Positions 53,936 to 63,864 of a DNA stretch of 64,000 nt are shown here, piece after piece. The stretch is from Halogranum amylolyticum (GTDB taxonomy: Archaea > Halobacteriota > Halobacteria > Halobacteriales > Haloferacaceae). The position numbers and the translations under genes were made by a program. The stretch spans positions 372,001 to 436,000 of the forward strand of contig NZ_FODV01000001.1 of assembly GCF_900110465.1 (NCBI RefSeq), in the 5' to 3' direction. How positions within the stretch are numbered: the first letter of the stretch is position 1; each line of letters starts with the position of its first letter. The notes below the pieces were generated by a model, which saw nothing but the letters and a program-made list of their open reading frames with translations, made no database searches and was not told where the DNA came from.

Positions 53936-55495
53936 ATGACGCAGGCAGCCGATCTCCTCCTCACGAACGCGGAGGTTCACACGCTGACCGACCCCGACGA
54001 GACCCACGAAGCCGTCGCCGTCCGCGACGGGCGCATTGTCCGCGTCGGCCCCGAGTACGACGTTCGCTTCCTCGAAGGCGTCGACACCGAGGTCGTCGAT
54101 CTGGACGGCAGAGTGCTCCTCCCGGGGTTCGTCGACGCTCACACCCACCTGACCGCGACGGGGCGCTCCCTCGTCCACGCCGACCTCTCGGGGGCGTCCG
54201 GCCCCGAGGAGGCCGTCGACCGACTGCGGGCGCGAGCGGACGAGACGGCGGACGGGTCGGGAGGGGAGTCGGAGACGGACGAGTGGGTGCTCGGGTTCGG
54301 CTACGACGAGAGCACGTGGGCCGAGTCGCGCTATCTCACCCGTGAGGACCTCGACGCAGTCAGCGACACTCGCCCCGTCGCCGCCTTCCGCGAGGATATG
54401 CACGTCGCGTCGCTCAACGGCGTCGCTCTGGAGCGTCTCGTCGACGAGATGCCCGCCGCGGACGTCCACCGCGAGGGCGGTGACCCCACCGGCGTCGTCG
54501 TCGAGGAGGCCGTCGACCCGGTCTACGAGACGATCGAACCCGACGCCGAGGGGACCGAGCGACTGATCCGCGCAGCCCAGGAGTACGCCAACGAACGCGG
54601 CGTCACCGGGGTCCACGACATGGTGCGGAAGTCCCGCGCGCCGGAGGTCTACCGGACGCTCGATCTCGCCGACGAGCTCTCGCTTCGCGTCCGCATCAAC
54701 TACTGGGCGGACCACCTCGACGCGCTCGTCGAGACGGGCGAACGGACGAACCACGGCAGCGAGTTCGTGCGGACCGGTGCGATCAAGACCTACACCGACG
54801 GCAGCTTCGGCGGCCGGACGGCGAAACTCTCGGAACCCTACGCCGACGACGCCGAGGCGACGGGTCAGTGGGTCGTCGACCCCGACGAGTTGGCCGACCT
54901 CGTCACCCGCGCCGACGAGGCGGGCTTTCAGGTGACCGCTCACGCCATCGGCGACGAGGCCATCGACGCCGTCCTCGACGCCTACGCGGACTGCGAGCAT
55001 CCCGGCGAGTCGCGCCACCGGGTCGAACACGTCGAACTCGCCAGCGACGAGGCGATCGACCGGTTCGGTGAACTGGGCGTCGTCGCCTCCGTCCAGCCGA
55101 ACTTCCTGAAGTGGGCCGGCGAGAGCGGACTCTACGCCTCCCGACTCGGCGACCGGCGGACAGAGACGAACCGCTACCCCGCACTGCTCGACGCGGACGC
55201 TCCGCTCGCGTTCGGGAGCGACTGCATGCCGCTGGACCCGCTGTTGGGCGTTCACCACGCCGTCGACGCCCCCGCCGAGAGCCAGCGGCTCGGCGTGACC
55301 GAGGCGCTCCGGGCCTACACGCTCGGCGCCGCCTACGCCGGGTTCGACGAGGACAGACTCGGAACCGTCGAGGTCGGAAAGCGAGGCGACCTCGTCGCGC
55401 TCGATCGGTCACCGTGGGAACACGCGGAGTCGATCGCAGACATCGACGTCGCACTGACCGTCGTCGACGGCGACGTCGTCTACGACGGACGGTAG
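53936..55495 (+). CDS. YtcJ-type amidohydrolase
   Basis: 519-residue metal-dependent amidohydrolase. DAHTHLTATG supplies the first metal histidines, with KTYTDGSFGGRTA, a QVTAHAIGDEAIDAV histidine and FGSDCMPLDPLLGVHHAV with the catalytic Asp. The substrate (exoenzyme or cytoplasmic amide) is not known. Confidence 0.9.
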   Translation: MTQAADLLLTNAEVHTLTDPDETHEAVAVRDGRIVRVGPEYDVRFLEGVDTEVVDLDGRVLLPGFVDAHTHLTATGRSLVHADLSGASGPEEAVDRLRARADETADGSGGESETDEWVLGFGYDESTWAESRYLTREDLDAVSDTRPVAAFREDMHVASLNGVALERLVDEMPAADVHREGGDPTGVVVEEAVDPVYETIEPDAEGTERLIRAAQEYANERGVTGVHDMVRKSRAPEVYRTLDLADELSLRVRINYWADHLDALVETGERTNHGSEFVRTGAIKTYTDGSFGGRTAKLSEPYADDAEATGQWVVDPDELADLVTRADEAGFQVTAHAIGDEAIDAVLDAYADCEHPGESRHRVEHVELASDEAIDRFGELGVVASVQPNFLKWAGESGLYASRLGDRRTETNRYPALLDADAPLAFGSDCMPLDPLLGVHHAVDAPAESQRLGVTEALRAYTLGAAYAGFDEDRLGTVEVGKRGDLVALDRSPWEHAESIADIDVALTVVDGDVVYDGR

Positions 55496-55578
55496 CGTCG
55501 CCGAGACGGACGGCGACGACCGCGGTACTCGTTTTCTCCGATTCGGCCTTTCGTTAGCACGTACTGACTTTCGCCGGT

Positions 55579-55593
55579 TACTACTCAGTAGTA
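55579..55593. promoter_or_regulatory. Palindromic operator candidate of nad operon
   Basis: TACTACT-C-AGTAGTA is a perfect 7-bp palindrome 84 bases before the nadA start and just upstream of an AT-rich TATA-like run (AAAATTTTTT near 55620). It could bind a regulator responding to NAD status. No regulator gene is nearby. Confidence 0.45.
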
Positions 55594-55676
55594 GTTGGAG
55601 ACAATGGACCTATTGAAGACAAAATTTTTTCAATGGGTGAATCATACGGGTTATCTAGCTACACAGGTGAGAAACA

Positions 55677-56807
55677 GTGCCAAAGTTAGAGACAGTCGAC
55701 CTCGACACCGACCTCAGCCTATTCAAGTACGGGAACCTCGCGCAGCTGCCGGATCCGTATCGTGAACTGACCGAGCGAGAACGAACGGAGCGCGTGAGCG
55801 CCGCCCGCGCCGAACTCGGCGACGACGTGGTCGTCCTCGCGCACAACTACCAGCGACGGGAACTCGTCGAGTGTGCCGACTTCGTCGGCGACTCCTACGA
55901 ACTCTCGAAACGCGCCGCCGAGTCGAGCGCGGAGTACGTCATCTTCGCCGGGGTGACGTTCATGGCCGAGAGCGCCGACATCATCACCGACGACGACCAG
56001 ACGGTGCTGCTGCCGTCGATGGAGGCTTCCTGCCCGATGGCGGGGATGGCCGAAGCCCTCCAGGTCGACGCCGCGTGGGCCGAACTCACGGAGGCGGCGG
56101 GCGACCGCGACGTCGTTCCGGTGACGTACATGAACTCCTACGCCGACCTGAAGGCGTTCTGCGCCGAGCAAGGAGGATTGGTCTGCACCTCCTCGAACGC
56201 CCACCGCGCCTTCGAGTGGGCGTTCGAGCGCGGCGACGCCGTGCTCTTTCTGCCCGACAAACATCTCGGCGAGAACACCGCCCACCGACTCGGCCTCGAA
56301 GACGGCGTGGTCGAGTGGGACCCGTGGGACGCCGACGAGCGGACGGCCACGGACGTCGCCGACGCCGACGTGATCCTCTGGGACGGCTACTGTCAGGTCC
56401 ACGAGCGGTTCCGCGTCGACCACGTCGAGCAGGCCCGACGGGAACACGACGCCCGGGTCGTCGTCCACCCCGAGTGTCGCCGTGAGGTCGTCGAGGCGGC
56501 CGACCGGTCGGGGTCGACCAGCGAGATCTGTGCCACTATCGCGGACGCCGACCCTGGCGAGACGTGGGCCGTCGGCACCGAGATCCACCTCGTGAACCAC
56601 CTCCAGCGGTGGCATCCCGAGGTGGACGTCGTCCCGCTCTGCGGCGACGCCTGCATGGACTGCAACGCGATGCGGCAGATCGACCCGAACTATCTGACGT
56701 GGATCCTGGAGGAACTCGCCGCCGGCCGCCCCCGGAACGTCGTCGAGGTCGCACCGCGGGAGAAGGAACTCGCCGCCGTGGCGATGGAGCGGATGTTGGA
56801 GTTATGA
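55677..56807 (+). CDS. nadA: Quinolinate synthase
   Basis: 376 residues. Condenses iminoaspartate with dihydroxyacetone phosphate to quinolinate using a 4Fe-4S cluster. Family blocks are [38 protein letters not shown] and the C-terminal [13 protein letters not shown] with cluster cysteines. It starts with GTG, preceded by GGTGAG. It overlaps nadB by four bases (ATGA), so the order is nadA-nadB-nadC. Confidence 0.93.
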   Translation: MPKLETVDLDTDLSLFKYGNLAQLPDPYRELTERERTERVSAARAELGDDVVVLAHNYQRRELVECADFVGDSYELSKRAAESSAEYVIFAGVTFMAESADIITDDDQTVLLPSMEASCPMAGMAEALQVDAAWAELTEAAGDRDVVPVTYMNSYADLKAFCAEQGGLVCTSSNAHRAFEWAFERGDAVLFLPDKHLGENTAHRLGLEDGVVEWDPWDADERTATDVADADVILWDGYCQVHERFRVDHVEQARREHDARVVVHPECRREVVEAADRSGSTSEICATIADADPGETWAVGTEIHLVNHLQRWHPEVDVVPLCGDACMDCNAMRQIDPNYLTWILEELAAGRPRNVVEVAPREKELAAVAMERMLEL

Positions 56808-58384
56808 CGGTCGAGAATGCGGACGTTCTCGTCGTCGGCAGCGGGATCGCCGGTTGCGCCGCCGCACTCGGCGCGGCGCGTGCCGGCGCGGAGGTGCTCG
56901 TCGTCACGAAGGCCAGTGAGCCAGAGGACGCCGCCTCCGACTGGGCGCAGGGCGGCATCGCCGTCACCCGAGACGACCCCGAGTCGTTCCGCGACGACGT
57001 CCTCACCGCTAGCGACGGTGAGGCCGACCCGGAAGCGGTCGACGTGCTCGTCTCGAACGCTCGGAACGTCGTCGACGACGTCCTCCTGGACACCCTCGAC
57101 GTCGCGTTCGACACCGACGGCGACGGCTACGACTTCGGGCGCGAGGCCGCCCACTCCTCTCGCCGCATCCTCCACGTCGACGCCAGCACCGGCCGACACG
57201 TCCTCCGACCGTTCCTCCGTCACCTGCAGGCACACGACCGCGTGACGGTACGCGACGACACGGCCGTGTTGGACCTCCTCACCCACGAGGGCAGGGTCTA
57301 CGGCGCGCACCTCGAGTCAAGCGACACCGAGCGGTCGGCCGAACCCGTGTTCGCCGGGGCCACGGTGCTCGCGACGGGCGGCGTCGGGGCCTGCTACGGC
57401 CGATCGACGAACCCCGACGGGGCGACGGGCGACGGCGTCGCGATGGCCGCGCTCGCCGGTGCCGCGATCGAGGACGTGCAGTACGTGCAGTTCCATCCGA
57501 CCGCGTACGTCGGCGAGGACGACAGGGACGGCGGTAGCCGGGACGACGGCGACGAGGACGGCCCGTTCCTCGTCAGCGAGGCGGTCCGCGGCGAGGGTGG
57601 CGTCCTCCGGAACGCGACGGGCGAGCGGTTCATGCTCGACGTCCACCCCGACGCCGAACTCGCCCCGCGCGACGTGGTCGCTCGCGCCGTCGCCTGCGAA
57701 CGCGCGCGGACCGGCGAGGTTCGTCTCGACGTCTCCGCGTTGGACTTCGCCGACGAGTTTCCGGACTTGGCGGCGCTGTGTGAAGCGCGCGGCGTCGACC
57801 CGGCCGACGGGATCCCCGTCGCGCCGAGCGAACATTTCCTCTGCGGGGGGGTCGCCGTCGACGACCGGGGACGGACGACGCTCGACCGCCTGTTCGCCGT
57901 CGGCGAGTGTGCCCGGACCGGCGTCCACGGCGCCAACCGCCTCGCCTCGACCAGCCTCCTCGAAGGCCTCGTCTGGGGACTGCGCGCGGGCGAGGCGGCT
58001 GCCGGCAACGAGGTCGAGACGGTCGAAGCCCCGCGCCCCCGTGACGGCGACCCGTCGCTCCCGCCGTCGTTCGCCGAGACGAAGCTCCGACGGTTACAGA
58101 CGCTGATGGACGAACACGTCGGTCTCGAACGGACACCGGACGGTCTCCGACGGGCGACCGCCGCACTCCGGCGACTCAAAGGCGAGGTCGACGCCTACAC
58201 CCGGACGCGGACGTCGCGGGAGCTGTACGAGCTCCGGAACGCCTGCGTCACCGGACTCCTCGTCGCACGGGCGGCCGCGGAGCACCCCTCGGCGGGCTGT
58301 CACCGTGTCGTCGCCGATGACGAGGGCGAGGGACCGCCGTCGGGCGGTCGAGACGACGCCGAGGAGGCCCGTGTTCGTCGCTGA
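56804..58384 (+). CDS. nadB: L-aspartate oxidase
   Basis: 526-residue FAD enzyme giving iminoaspartate for NadA. FAD motif GSGIAGC (12-18), [14 protein letters not shown] and the [19 protein letters not shown] block are present. Middle of the nad operon, overlapping both neighbours (four bases with nadA, 14 with nadC). Confidence 0.93.
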   Translation: MTVENADVLVVGSGIAGCAAALGAARAGAEVLVVTKASEPEDAASDWAQGGIAVTRDDPESFRDDVLTASDGEADPEAVDVLVSNARNVVDDVLLDTLDVAFDTDGDGYDFGREAAHSSRRILHVDASTGRHVLRPFLRHLQAHDRVTVRDDTAVLDLLTHEGRVYGAHLESSDTERSAEPVFAGATVLATGGVGACYGRSTNPDGATGDGVAMAALAGAAIEDVQYVQFHPTAYVGEDDRDGGSRDDGDEDGPFLVSEAVRGEGGVLRNATGERFMLDVHPDAELAPRDVVARAVACERARTGEVRLDVSALDFADEFPDLAALCEARGVDPADGIPVAPSEHFLCGGVAVDDRGRTTLDRLFAVGECARTGVHGANRLASTSLLEGLVWGLRAGEAAAGNEVETVEAPRPRDGDPSLPPSFAETKLRRLQTLMDEHVGLERTPDGLRRATAALRRLKGEVDAYTRTRTSRELYELRNACVTGLLVARAAAEHPSAGCHRVVADDEGEGPPSGGRDDAEEARVRR

Positions 58385-59180
58385 CTCGACCGTCGAGCGG
58401 TGGCTCCGGGAGGATCTCGGTCACCGAGACGTGACGAACCACGTCCCCGGCGACACCGACGGGCGACTCGTCGCGAAGGGATACGGCGTAGTCGCGGGGC
58501 TGGAGGAGGCGCTCGCCGTCTTCGACTACCTCGATATCGACGCGGAACGGACGGTCGACGTCGGCAGTCGAGTCGCCCCCGGCGACGTCGTCCTCCGGGT
58601 GGCCGGCCCCGCACGGGACGTCCTCCGTGGCGAGCGCGTCGCGGTGAACCTCGTCGGGCACGCCTCCGGCGTCGCGACGGCGACGCGTCGCGCCGTCGAC
58701 GCCGCCGCCGAGGTGACAGACGGGGTGCGGATCGCGGCGACGCGGAAGACGACGCCCGGACTGCGCGGCGTCGAGAAACGGGCCGTCGCCGCGGGCGGGG
58801 GCGACACCCACCGACTCGATCTCTCGGGTCTCGTGATGGTGAAGGACAACCACGTCGCGGAGCTGGGACTGGAGGAGGCGGTCGCACAGCTCCGTGCGCG
58901 CAAGTCGTTCGTCACGAAGCTCGAGGTGGAGGTCGAGCGTCCCGAAGACGGCGTCCGGGCCGCCGAGGCCGGCGCGGATATCGTCCTCTTCGACAACATG
59001 GCCCCGGAACAGGTCGCCGACGGCGTCGACGCGCTCCCGGCCGACGTGCTCGCGGAGGCCAGCGGCAGCATCACGCTCGCCGACGTCCCCGCGTACGCCG
59101 AGACGGGCGTCGACGTCGTCTCGATGGGCGCGTTGACGCACAGTGCTCCGTCGGTCGACTACTCGTTTCGGACCGGATAG
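58371..59180 (+). CDS. nadC: Nicotinate-nucleotide diphosphorylase (carboxylating)
   Basis: 269 residues, converting quinolinate and PRPP to nicotinate mononucleotide. VERWLREDLGHRDVTN, RKTTPGLRGVEKRAVAAGGG and VMVKDNHV are typical. The start is GTG 58371 rather than ATG 58317: a strong GAGGAGG lies three bases upstream of GTG and the extra N-terminal residues have no family counterpart. It overlaps the end of nadB. Confidence 0.9.
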   Translation: MFVADSTVERWLREDLGHRDVTNHVPGDTDGRLVAKGYGVVAGLEEALAVFDYLDIDAERTVDVGSRVAPGDVVLRVAGPARDVLRGERVAVNLVGHASGVATATRRAVDAAAEVTDGVRIAATRKTTPGLRGVEKRAVAAGGGDTHRLDLSGLVMVKDNHVAELGLEEAVAQLRARKSFVTKLEVEVERPEDGVRAAEAGADIVLFDNMAPEQVADGVDALPADVLAEASGSITLADVPAYAETGVDVVSMGALTHSAPSVDYSFRTG

Positions 59181-59205
59181 CGACCGGAGCGGGGAACCGA
59201 ACGGA

Positions 59206-60015
59206 TCAGCTCCCGCCGCGGACGACGTGACCGTACTTCAGGAGGGCGACGAACACCGTCCCGCCGACGGCGTTCCCGGCCGTCGAGGTGACCAGGAACC
59301 GTCCGTAGTCGGCGAACGTTACCTCGTTCGTGGCGACGAGGCCGGCGAGCACCTCGACGTTGCCGGCGATGCTGTGAGGGAGATGCATGAAGCCGATGGC
59401 GCCGGTGACGATGAAGATGACCGCCACGGTGCCGATGGTGTCGCTCGACGCGGTGACGAGCCACGAGAGCAGCCCCATCAGCCAGCCGGCGAGGATTCCC
59501 GCCCCGAACAGGGTGAACGCACTGTGGTCCGTCAACTTCGTGGCGACCTCCGCGAACGCACTCGGCTCTGCGACGCCGAGCGAGATGCCGATGGGGACCA
59601 CGAAGATCGCAAAGAGGGTGCCGCCGACGATGTTGCCACCGTAAACCAGTCCCCACAGTCGTCCGAGGTCGAGGATCGACGCCTGTCGGTCGAGCACCGG
59701 TAACACCGCCAGCGTCGTGTGTTCGGTGAACAGTTCGGTCTGTCCCAGGATGACGAACAAGAACCCCAGTGAGTACGCGCTCGCCATCAGTATCTCGATC
59801 AGCGGCGGTGAGAGTTGGCCCGTCGAGACCGTCACCACGACCGCGATGAGCAGCGGCCCGAACCCGATGTCCAGTCCCGCCGAGAGCGAGGAGAGAAAGA
59901 GCCCGATCGACTCGCGGTCGAGTTCGTTCATCCCCTCCTTGATCTGCGTGTCGAGGATGTCGTGTGAGTGAGCCTGCGACTGTGTAGCGGGGTTCTCTTC
60001 GGTCTCAGTGGCCAC
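59206..60015 (-). CDS. FocA/NirC-family formate/nitrite channel
   Basis: 269 residues with six transmembrane helices, the FNT fold. It may carry formate, nitrite or related small anions. GQTELFTEH and YGGNIVGGTLFAI in the first half, and TSTAGNAVGGTVFVALLKYGHV at the end, are family repeats. It lies downstream of an ArsR-type regulator on the same strand. It would suit nitrite or formate movement with the reductase at 21.6 kb, but they are not linked. Confidence 0.88.
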   Translation of the reverse strand: MATETEENPATQSQAHSHDILDTQIKEGMNELDRESIGLFLSSLSAGLDIGFGPLLIAVVVTVSTGQLSPPLIEILMASAYSLGFLFVILGQTELFTEHTTLAVLPVLDRQASILDLGRLWGLVYGGNIVGGTLFAIFVVPIGISLGVAEPSAFAEVATKLTDHSAFTLFGAGILAGWLMGLLSWLVTASSDTIGTVAVIFIVTGAIGFMHLPHSIAGNVEVLAGLVATNEVTFADYGRFLVTSTAGNAVGGTVFVALLKYGHVVRGGS

Positions 60016-60117
60016 ACGCCCACCTCCTGACGTTCGATACGTGTCGCGCCGATATCGTCGCGAACCGACGTTCCATACGACCGAATTCTCGAGCCAGAAA
60101 GGTAGGTGTTTTCGCCG

Positions 60118-61014
60118 TCAGGGTCGTTCGACGTCGAGGACGGTCAGCGTCTCGTCGAGCGTCACCGACAGGGTGTCGCCCGCACAGGGGATGTCGAGTC
60201 GGACCCGGATCGGGTCCTCGGCGAGCACCGTCGTCCGCTCGTCGCTGACACACCAGTCGAACGTCCAGAACGGGCGTGTGCTGAGGTCGACGCCGCGGTT
60301 GGCGTGGAACGTCAACACGTCGGCGTTGTCCAGCAGGTTCACCCCGACCGCGGAGTAGAGGTGGTTCCGACACCGGGTGCAGACGTGATCGACGCGGAGT
60401 TCCAGCCCGGGCAGTTCGCAGTCGCGTCCGAGCGTCGTCTCCATCTTCCCCATGCACTCCGGACAGACGCCGTCGGCGGCGAGACAGTAGTGGTGTCGGA
60501 CGTGGTGGTGGAAGGCGTCGAGCAGTTCCTCCGGCGTCCGGTCTTCGAGGCCGCCCGGCGGGAACGAGTAGCTGAGGTGGCTCCGGCCGCAGTCGACGCA
60601 CTCGATGGTGAGATGTTCGGCGGCGTACCACGCCTGGAGGTCGCCCTCGCAGTCGTAACACGATCCCGGTGCGGGGAACGGATCGAGCTCGGCGTGGTCG
60701 GTGAACGTGCCGGCGAACACTGCCCGGACGACTTTCCGACCGGGGTACTGGAAGCGATACCCCTCCTCCGTCTTCCGGACGAAGTGGTCGGTGAGCTTCT
60801 TCAGGTGGTAGTTGAAGTGGGCGCTGTCGTCGATGTCGACGCGGGCGTAGAGATCCGAGAAGGCGACGGGCGCGTCGTCGCCGCCGGCGTCGAGCAGCGC
60901 CTGGAGGATCTCGATACGGGTGTCGTTGCCGAGGAGGGCGAACGCCTCCGCCGGAGCGATGCTCGACTGCTCGGTGGCTGCCTCCTGTATGTCGCTCTCG
61001 GCCGGTTGACTCAT
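60118..61014 (-). CDS. ArsR-type winged-helix protein with zinc-ribbon domain
   Basis: 298 residues. N-terminal helix-turn-helix (about 22-105, LLGNDTRIEILQALLD and HFNYHLKKLTDHFV). The second part carries three CxxC pairs (CYDC, CVDC and, further on, CPEC plus CTRC), suggesting zinc ribbons. Such haloarchaeal proteins are labelled ArsR with DUF7351. Position just upstream of the FNT channel suggests it may control it. Confidence 0.82.
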   Translation of the reverse strand: MSQPAESDIQEAATEQSSIAPAEAFALLGNDTRIEILQALLDAGGDDAPVAFSDLYARVDIDDSAHFNYHLKKLTDHFVRKTEEGYRFQYPGRKVVRAVFAGTFTDHAELDPFPAPGSCYDCEGDLQAWYAAEHLTIECVDCGRSHLSYSFPPGGLEDRTPEELLDAFHHHVRHHYCLAADGVCPECMGKMETTLGRDCELPGLELRVDHVCTRCRNHLYSAVGVNLLDNADVLTFHANRGVDLSTRPFWTFDWCVSDERTTVLAEDPIRVRLDIPCAGDTLSVTLDETLTVLDVERP

Positions 61015-61039
61015 ACCCGTGTAGTTTCCTATCGAACTA

Positions 61040-62665
61040 CTAAGTCGTTCGGTCGGTCGACGCGGAGACGTCTCGCACACCGCAGAACTCGAATCGGGCG
61101 CCCCCGGCGTCGGTGTCGGCGTCGACGATGCGGACGCTCCACCCGTGCGCCTCGGCGATGCGACGGACGATGGCGAGCCCGAACCCCGTCCCGTACGGGC
61201 TGGTCGTCACCCCCTGCTCGAAGACGCGTTCGCGCTCCGCCTCGGGGATTCCGGGGCCGTCGTCGGCGACGTAGAACCCCTCCCTGTCGTCGAGTCGCCC
61301 CACGCGGACGACGACGTGCTCTCCGTCTTCGGTCGACGGTCGATCGCTCTCGGGACCGTCCTGTGCGTCGTCGGGAGCAGAGTGACCGTCGGCGGGTCGA
61401 GCCCCGTGCTCGACCGAGTCACCGGACTCCGTCCGGTTGTTCGTGGAGCCATGCTCCACGCTGTTCCGAAACAGGTTCTCCAGCAGTTCTCGGAGACGGG
61501 TTTCGTCGGCGCGAACCGACCCTAACGGTCCGACGACCTTGAGTGTCGCCGACCGGGTCCGGACGGTCTTCCAGGCATCTCGCACCAGTGCGTCGAGCGG
61601 GACGTCGGCGGGGTCGTCGATATCGTTTCCTCCGCGAGCGAGCGAGAGGATGTCGTCGATGAGCTCGTCGATCCGTTCGTGTGCGTCGGCGACGCGATCG
61701 AGGTAGTCGAGGCTCCCCGTCTCCCGTACCAGTTCGAGATAACCCGTCGCGACGTTCAGCGGGTTCCGGAGGTCGTGTGAGACGACGCTCGCGAACTCCT
61801 CGAGCCGTCGGTTCTGTCGCTCGAGGCGGCTTCGATACGCCTCCTGCCGGCTCACGTCGACGGTGACGCCGATGAGACCGGCGACTTCGCCGTCGCTGTC
61901 GTACCACGGCACCTTCGACGTGAGCACCCACCCGTCGTACCCGTCCTCGAACAGGTCGCGGTCGACCGTCGGTGCGTCGTCTGACATCGCGTTGGCGTAG
62001 TGACGCTGGAGGTCGTCGACCGAGAAGCGTGCTCTGTCGTTCTGTACGACGGGTTCGCGCTTGTAGAGGATCGGTTCGTTCTCCTGGACGACGTATCTGT
62101 CGTCGGCGTACGTCCGTGCGCTCTCCTCGCTCTCGTGGAGGTCGAAGTCGGTCTTCCCGATGTACTTACTGGGGTCGCTGGTGTACGCGTGGCTGACCCG
62201 GAGATGTCGACCCTCTCCGTCTTTGACGTACAGGTGGAGCGGAACTCGCTCGAAGAGAGCATCGAGCAGGTTCGTCGCCTCCGCGCGTTCCCGCTCACAG
62301 TGACGACGGTCGACGGTCGCCTCGACGCGGTGAGCGAGCAACCGTACCGCGTCGGCGCCGTCCGCCGGAACAACGTCGCTCGCGCCGGCGTCGAGTGCAG
62401 CGGTCGGACGTTCGGCGGTCGACGGCCGGAAGACGACCACCGGAACCTCGTCGAGGGGTCGGACCGCTTCGACGACGGTAGAGACGGACGTTTCGCCGGG
62501 TCCGACGACGACACAGTCGACCGTCCCGGTCCGACTCCCGAGTGTCGAGTAGTCCGTCACCGACTCGATACGGAGACCGTCGAGCGAGCGACCCAGCGCC
62601 GAGGCGACCTCGTCGCTCGGTTGCTCGACTACGAGCACAACTCCGTCCGTCGATTCGATCGTCAC
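61040..62665 (-). CDS. PAS-containing sensor histidine kinase
   Basis: 541 residues. An N-terminal degenerate receiver-like region (about 1-115, VLVVEQPS... VVVFRPS) is followed by a PAS domain (about 125-250), a dimerisation helix with H in VVSHDLRNPL, and a C-terminal ATPase (about 390-535) with ENLFRNSVEHG, DDGPGIP and TGFGLAIVRR. It starts at GTG 62665; no ATG fits, and TATA-like DNA lies just upstream. There is no transmembrane helix, so it senses in the cytoplasm. No cognate response regulator is adjacent. Confidence 0.88.
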   Translation of the reverse strand: MTIESTDGVVLVVEQPSDEVASALGRSLDGLRIESVTDYSTLGSRTGTVDCVVVGPGETSVSTVVEAVRPLDEVPVVVFRPSTAERPTAALDAGASDVVPADGADAVRLLAHRVEATVDRRHCERERAEATNLLDALFERVPLHLYVKDGEGRHLRVSHAYTSDPSKYIGKTDFDLHESEESARTYADDRYVVQENEPILYKREPVVQNDRARFSVDDLQRHYANAMSDDAPTVDRDLFEDGYDGWVLTSKVPWYDSDGEVAGLIGVTVDVSRQEAYRSRLERQNRRLEEFASVVSHDLRNPLNVATGYLELVRETGSLDYLDRVADAHERIDELIDDILSLARGGNDIDDPADVPLDALVRDAWKTVRTRSATLKVVGPLGSVRADETRLRELLENLFRNSVEHGSTNNRTESGDSVEHGARPADGHSAPDDAQDGPESDRPSTEDGEHVVVRVGRLDDREGFYVADDGPGIPEAERERVFEQGVTTSPYGTGFGLAIVRRIAEAHGWSVRIVDADTDAGGARFEFCGVRDVSASTDRTT

Positions 62666-62843
62666 AGTATCTGAATAAAAAGACAGACTATATTGATTAA
62701 TATTTCGCAACGAGCGTCTCCCGACCCCGTCGCGGCGGCGCGACGGTCGGTTCCATCGACCGGAGCACCGACTCCGGTTCGCGTGACGCCGCGACTCGGC
62801 CGAAGGGAGAACGTTTAGTCCCCCCGACCGAGAGACCCGGTAA

Positions 62844-63641
62844 ATGACTTCGAACTTCTTCGACCGCCTCGGCGACCGCATCGAGCGCGTCGACAGCGTC
62901 GTCTCGGTCGGTCTGGACGCCGACCCGAGTCGCATTCCCGAGCATCTCCAGGAGGAGGAGCTGCCGCAGTGGGCGTTCAACCGTCGCATCATCGACGCCA
63001 CTCACGAGCACGCCGCCTGCTACAAACCGAACGCGGCGTTCTACGAGCACGCCGACGGCTGGCGGTCGCTCCGGGAGACGATCGCCTACGCCCACGGCAA
63101 GGACGTCCCCGTCCTCCTCGACGCCAAGCGCGCCGACATCGGCAACACGACGCGGCAGTACGCCAAACTGCTCGACCACGTCGACGCCGTCACCGTCAAC
63201 CCATACATGGGTCGCGACTCGCTGCAGCCGTTCCTCGACCGCGAAGACAAGGGGGTGTTCGTTCTCTGTCGGACTTCCAACCCCGGCGGTGCCGACCTGC
63301 AGGACCTCGAACTCGCCTCCGGCGAGGCGGTCTACGAGCGGGTCGCCGCGCTCGCGGAGCTCTGGAACCAGCACGGCAACGTCGGTCTGGTCGTCGGTGC
63401 GACTGCACCCGAGGAACTGGAGGCGATCCGCGAGCAGGTGCCGGAGCTGCCGTTTCTCGTCCCCGGCGTCGGTGCACAGGGTGGCGACGCCGAGGCGGCC
63501 GTCGAGTTCGGCCTCGCCGAGGGTGTCGGGCTCGTCAACTCCTCGCGGGGGATCATCTTCGCGGGCGAGGGCGAGACGTTCGACAGAGCGGCGGGTCAAG
63601 CGGCCCGTCGGCTGAAGCGACGGCTGAACCAGTTCCGGTGA
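62844..63641 (+). CDS. pyrF: Orotidine 5'-phosphate decarboxylase
   Basis: 265 residues; last step of UMP synthesis. The catalytic Lys/Asp array is in LLDAKRADIGNT. SVGLDADPSRIPEHL and VPGVGAQGGDAEAAVEFG are typical of the second subfamily. It is divergent from the kinase gene. Confidence 0.94.
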   Translation: MTSNFFDRLGDRIERVDSVVSVGLDADPSRIPEHLQEEELPQWAFNRRIIDATHEHAACYKPNAAFYEHADGWRSLRETIAYAHGKDVPVLLDAKRADIGNTTRQYAKLLDHVDAVTVNPYMGRDSLQPFLDREDKGVFVLCRTSNPGGADLQDLELASGEAVYERVAALAELWNQHGNVGLVVGATAPEELEAIREQVPELPFLVPGVGAQGGDAEAAVEFGLAEGVGLVNSSRGIIFAGEGETFDRAAGQAARRLKRRLNQFR

Positions 63642-63662
63642 GGCGGGTCGTCGGCGTCGACG

Positions 63663-63791
63663 TCAGTAGACCAACCCGACCGAGTTGATGTGGTCGACGA
63701 GTGCCTCCTCCGTTCGGAACTCTCTCCCACAGGCGTCACACCGGTAGCCGTCGTCTCGCAGGTCGCTCGTCGTCTCCGGGACGGTGTTCAT
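63663..63791 (-). CDS. Tiny zinc-finger protein
   Basis: 42 residues (51 if ATG 63818 is used). CDACGREFRTEEALVDH gives C-x2-C and one histidine, but the second His is replaced by the end of the chain (GLVY). The finger would need another ligand. Many haloarchaea carry such short C2H2-like proteins. Confidence 0.65.
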   Translation of the reverse strand: MNTVPETTSDLRDDGYRCDACGREFRTEEALVDHINSVGLVY

Positions 63792-63864
63792 GTGTCTAGA
63801 GACGCGTGCCGGAGGCATAGCGTTACGTGTCGGTCGTGACGCCGACGTCGGCCGTGGCCGCTCG

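Noticed and set aside
58317..58370. Upstream ATG start for nadC
   Set aside because: The extra residues are arginine-rich with no family match, whereas GTG 58371 has an ideal GAGGAGG site before it.
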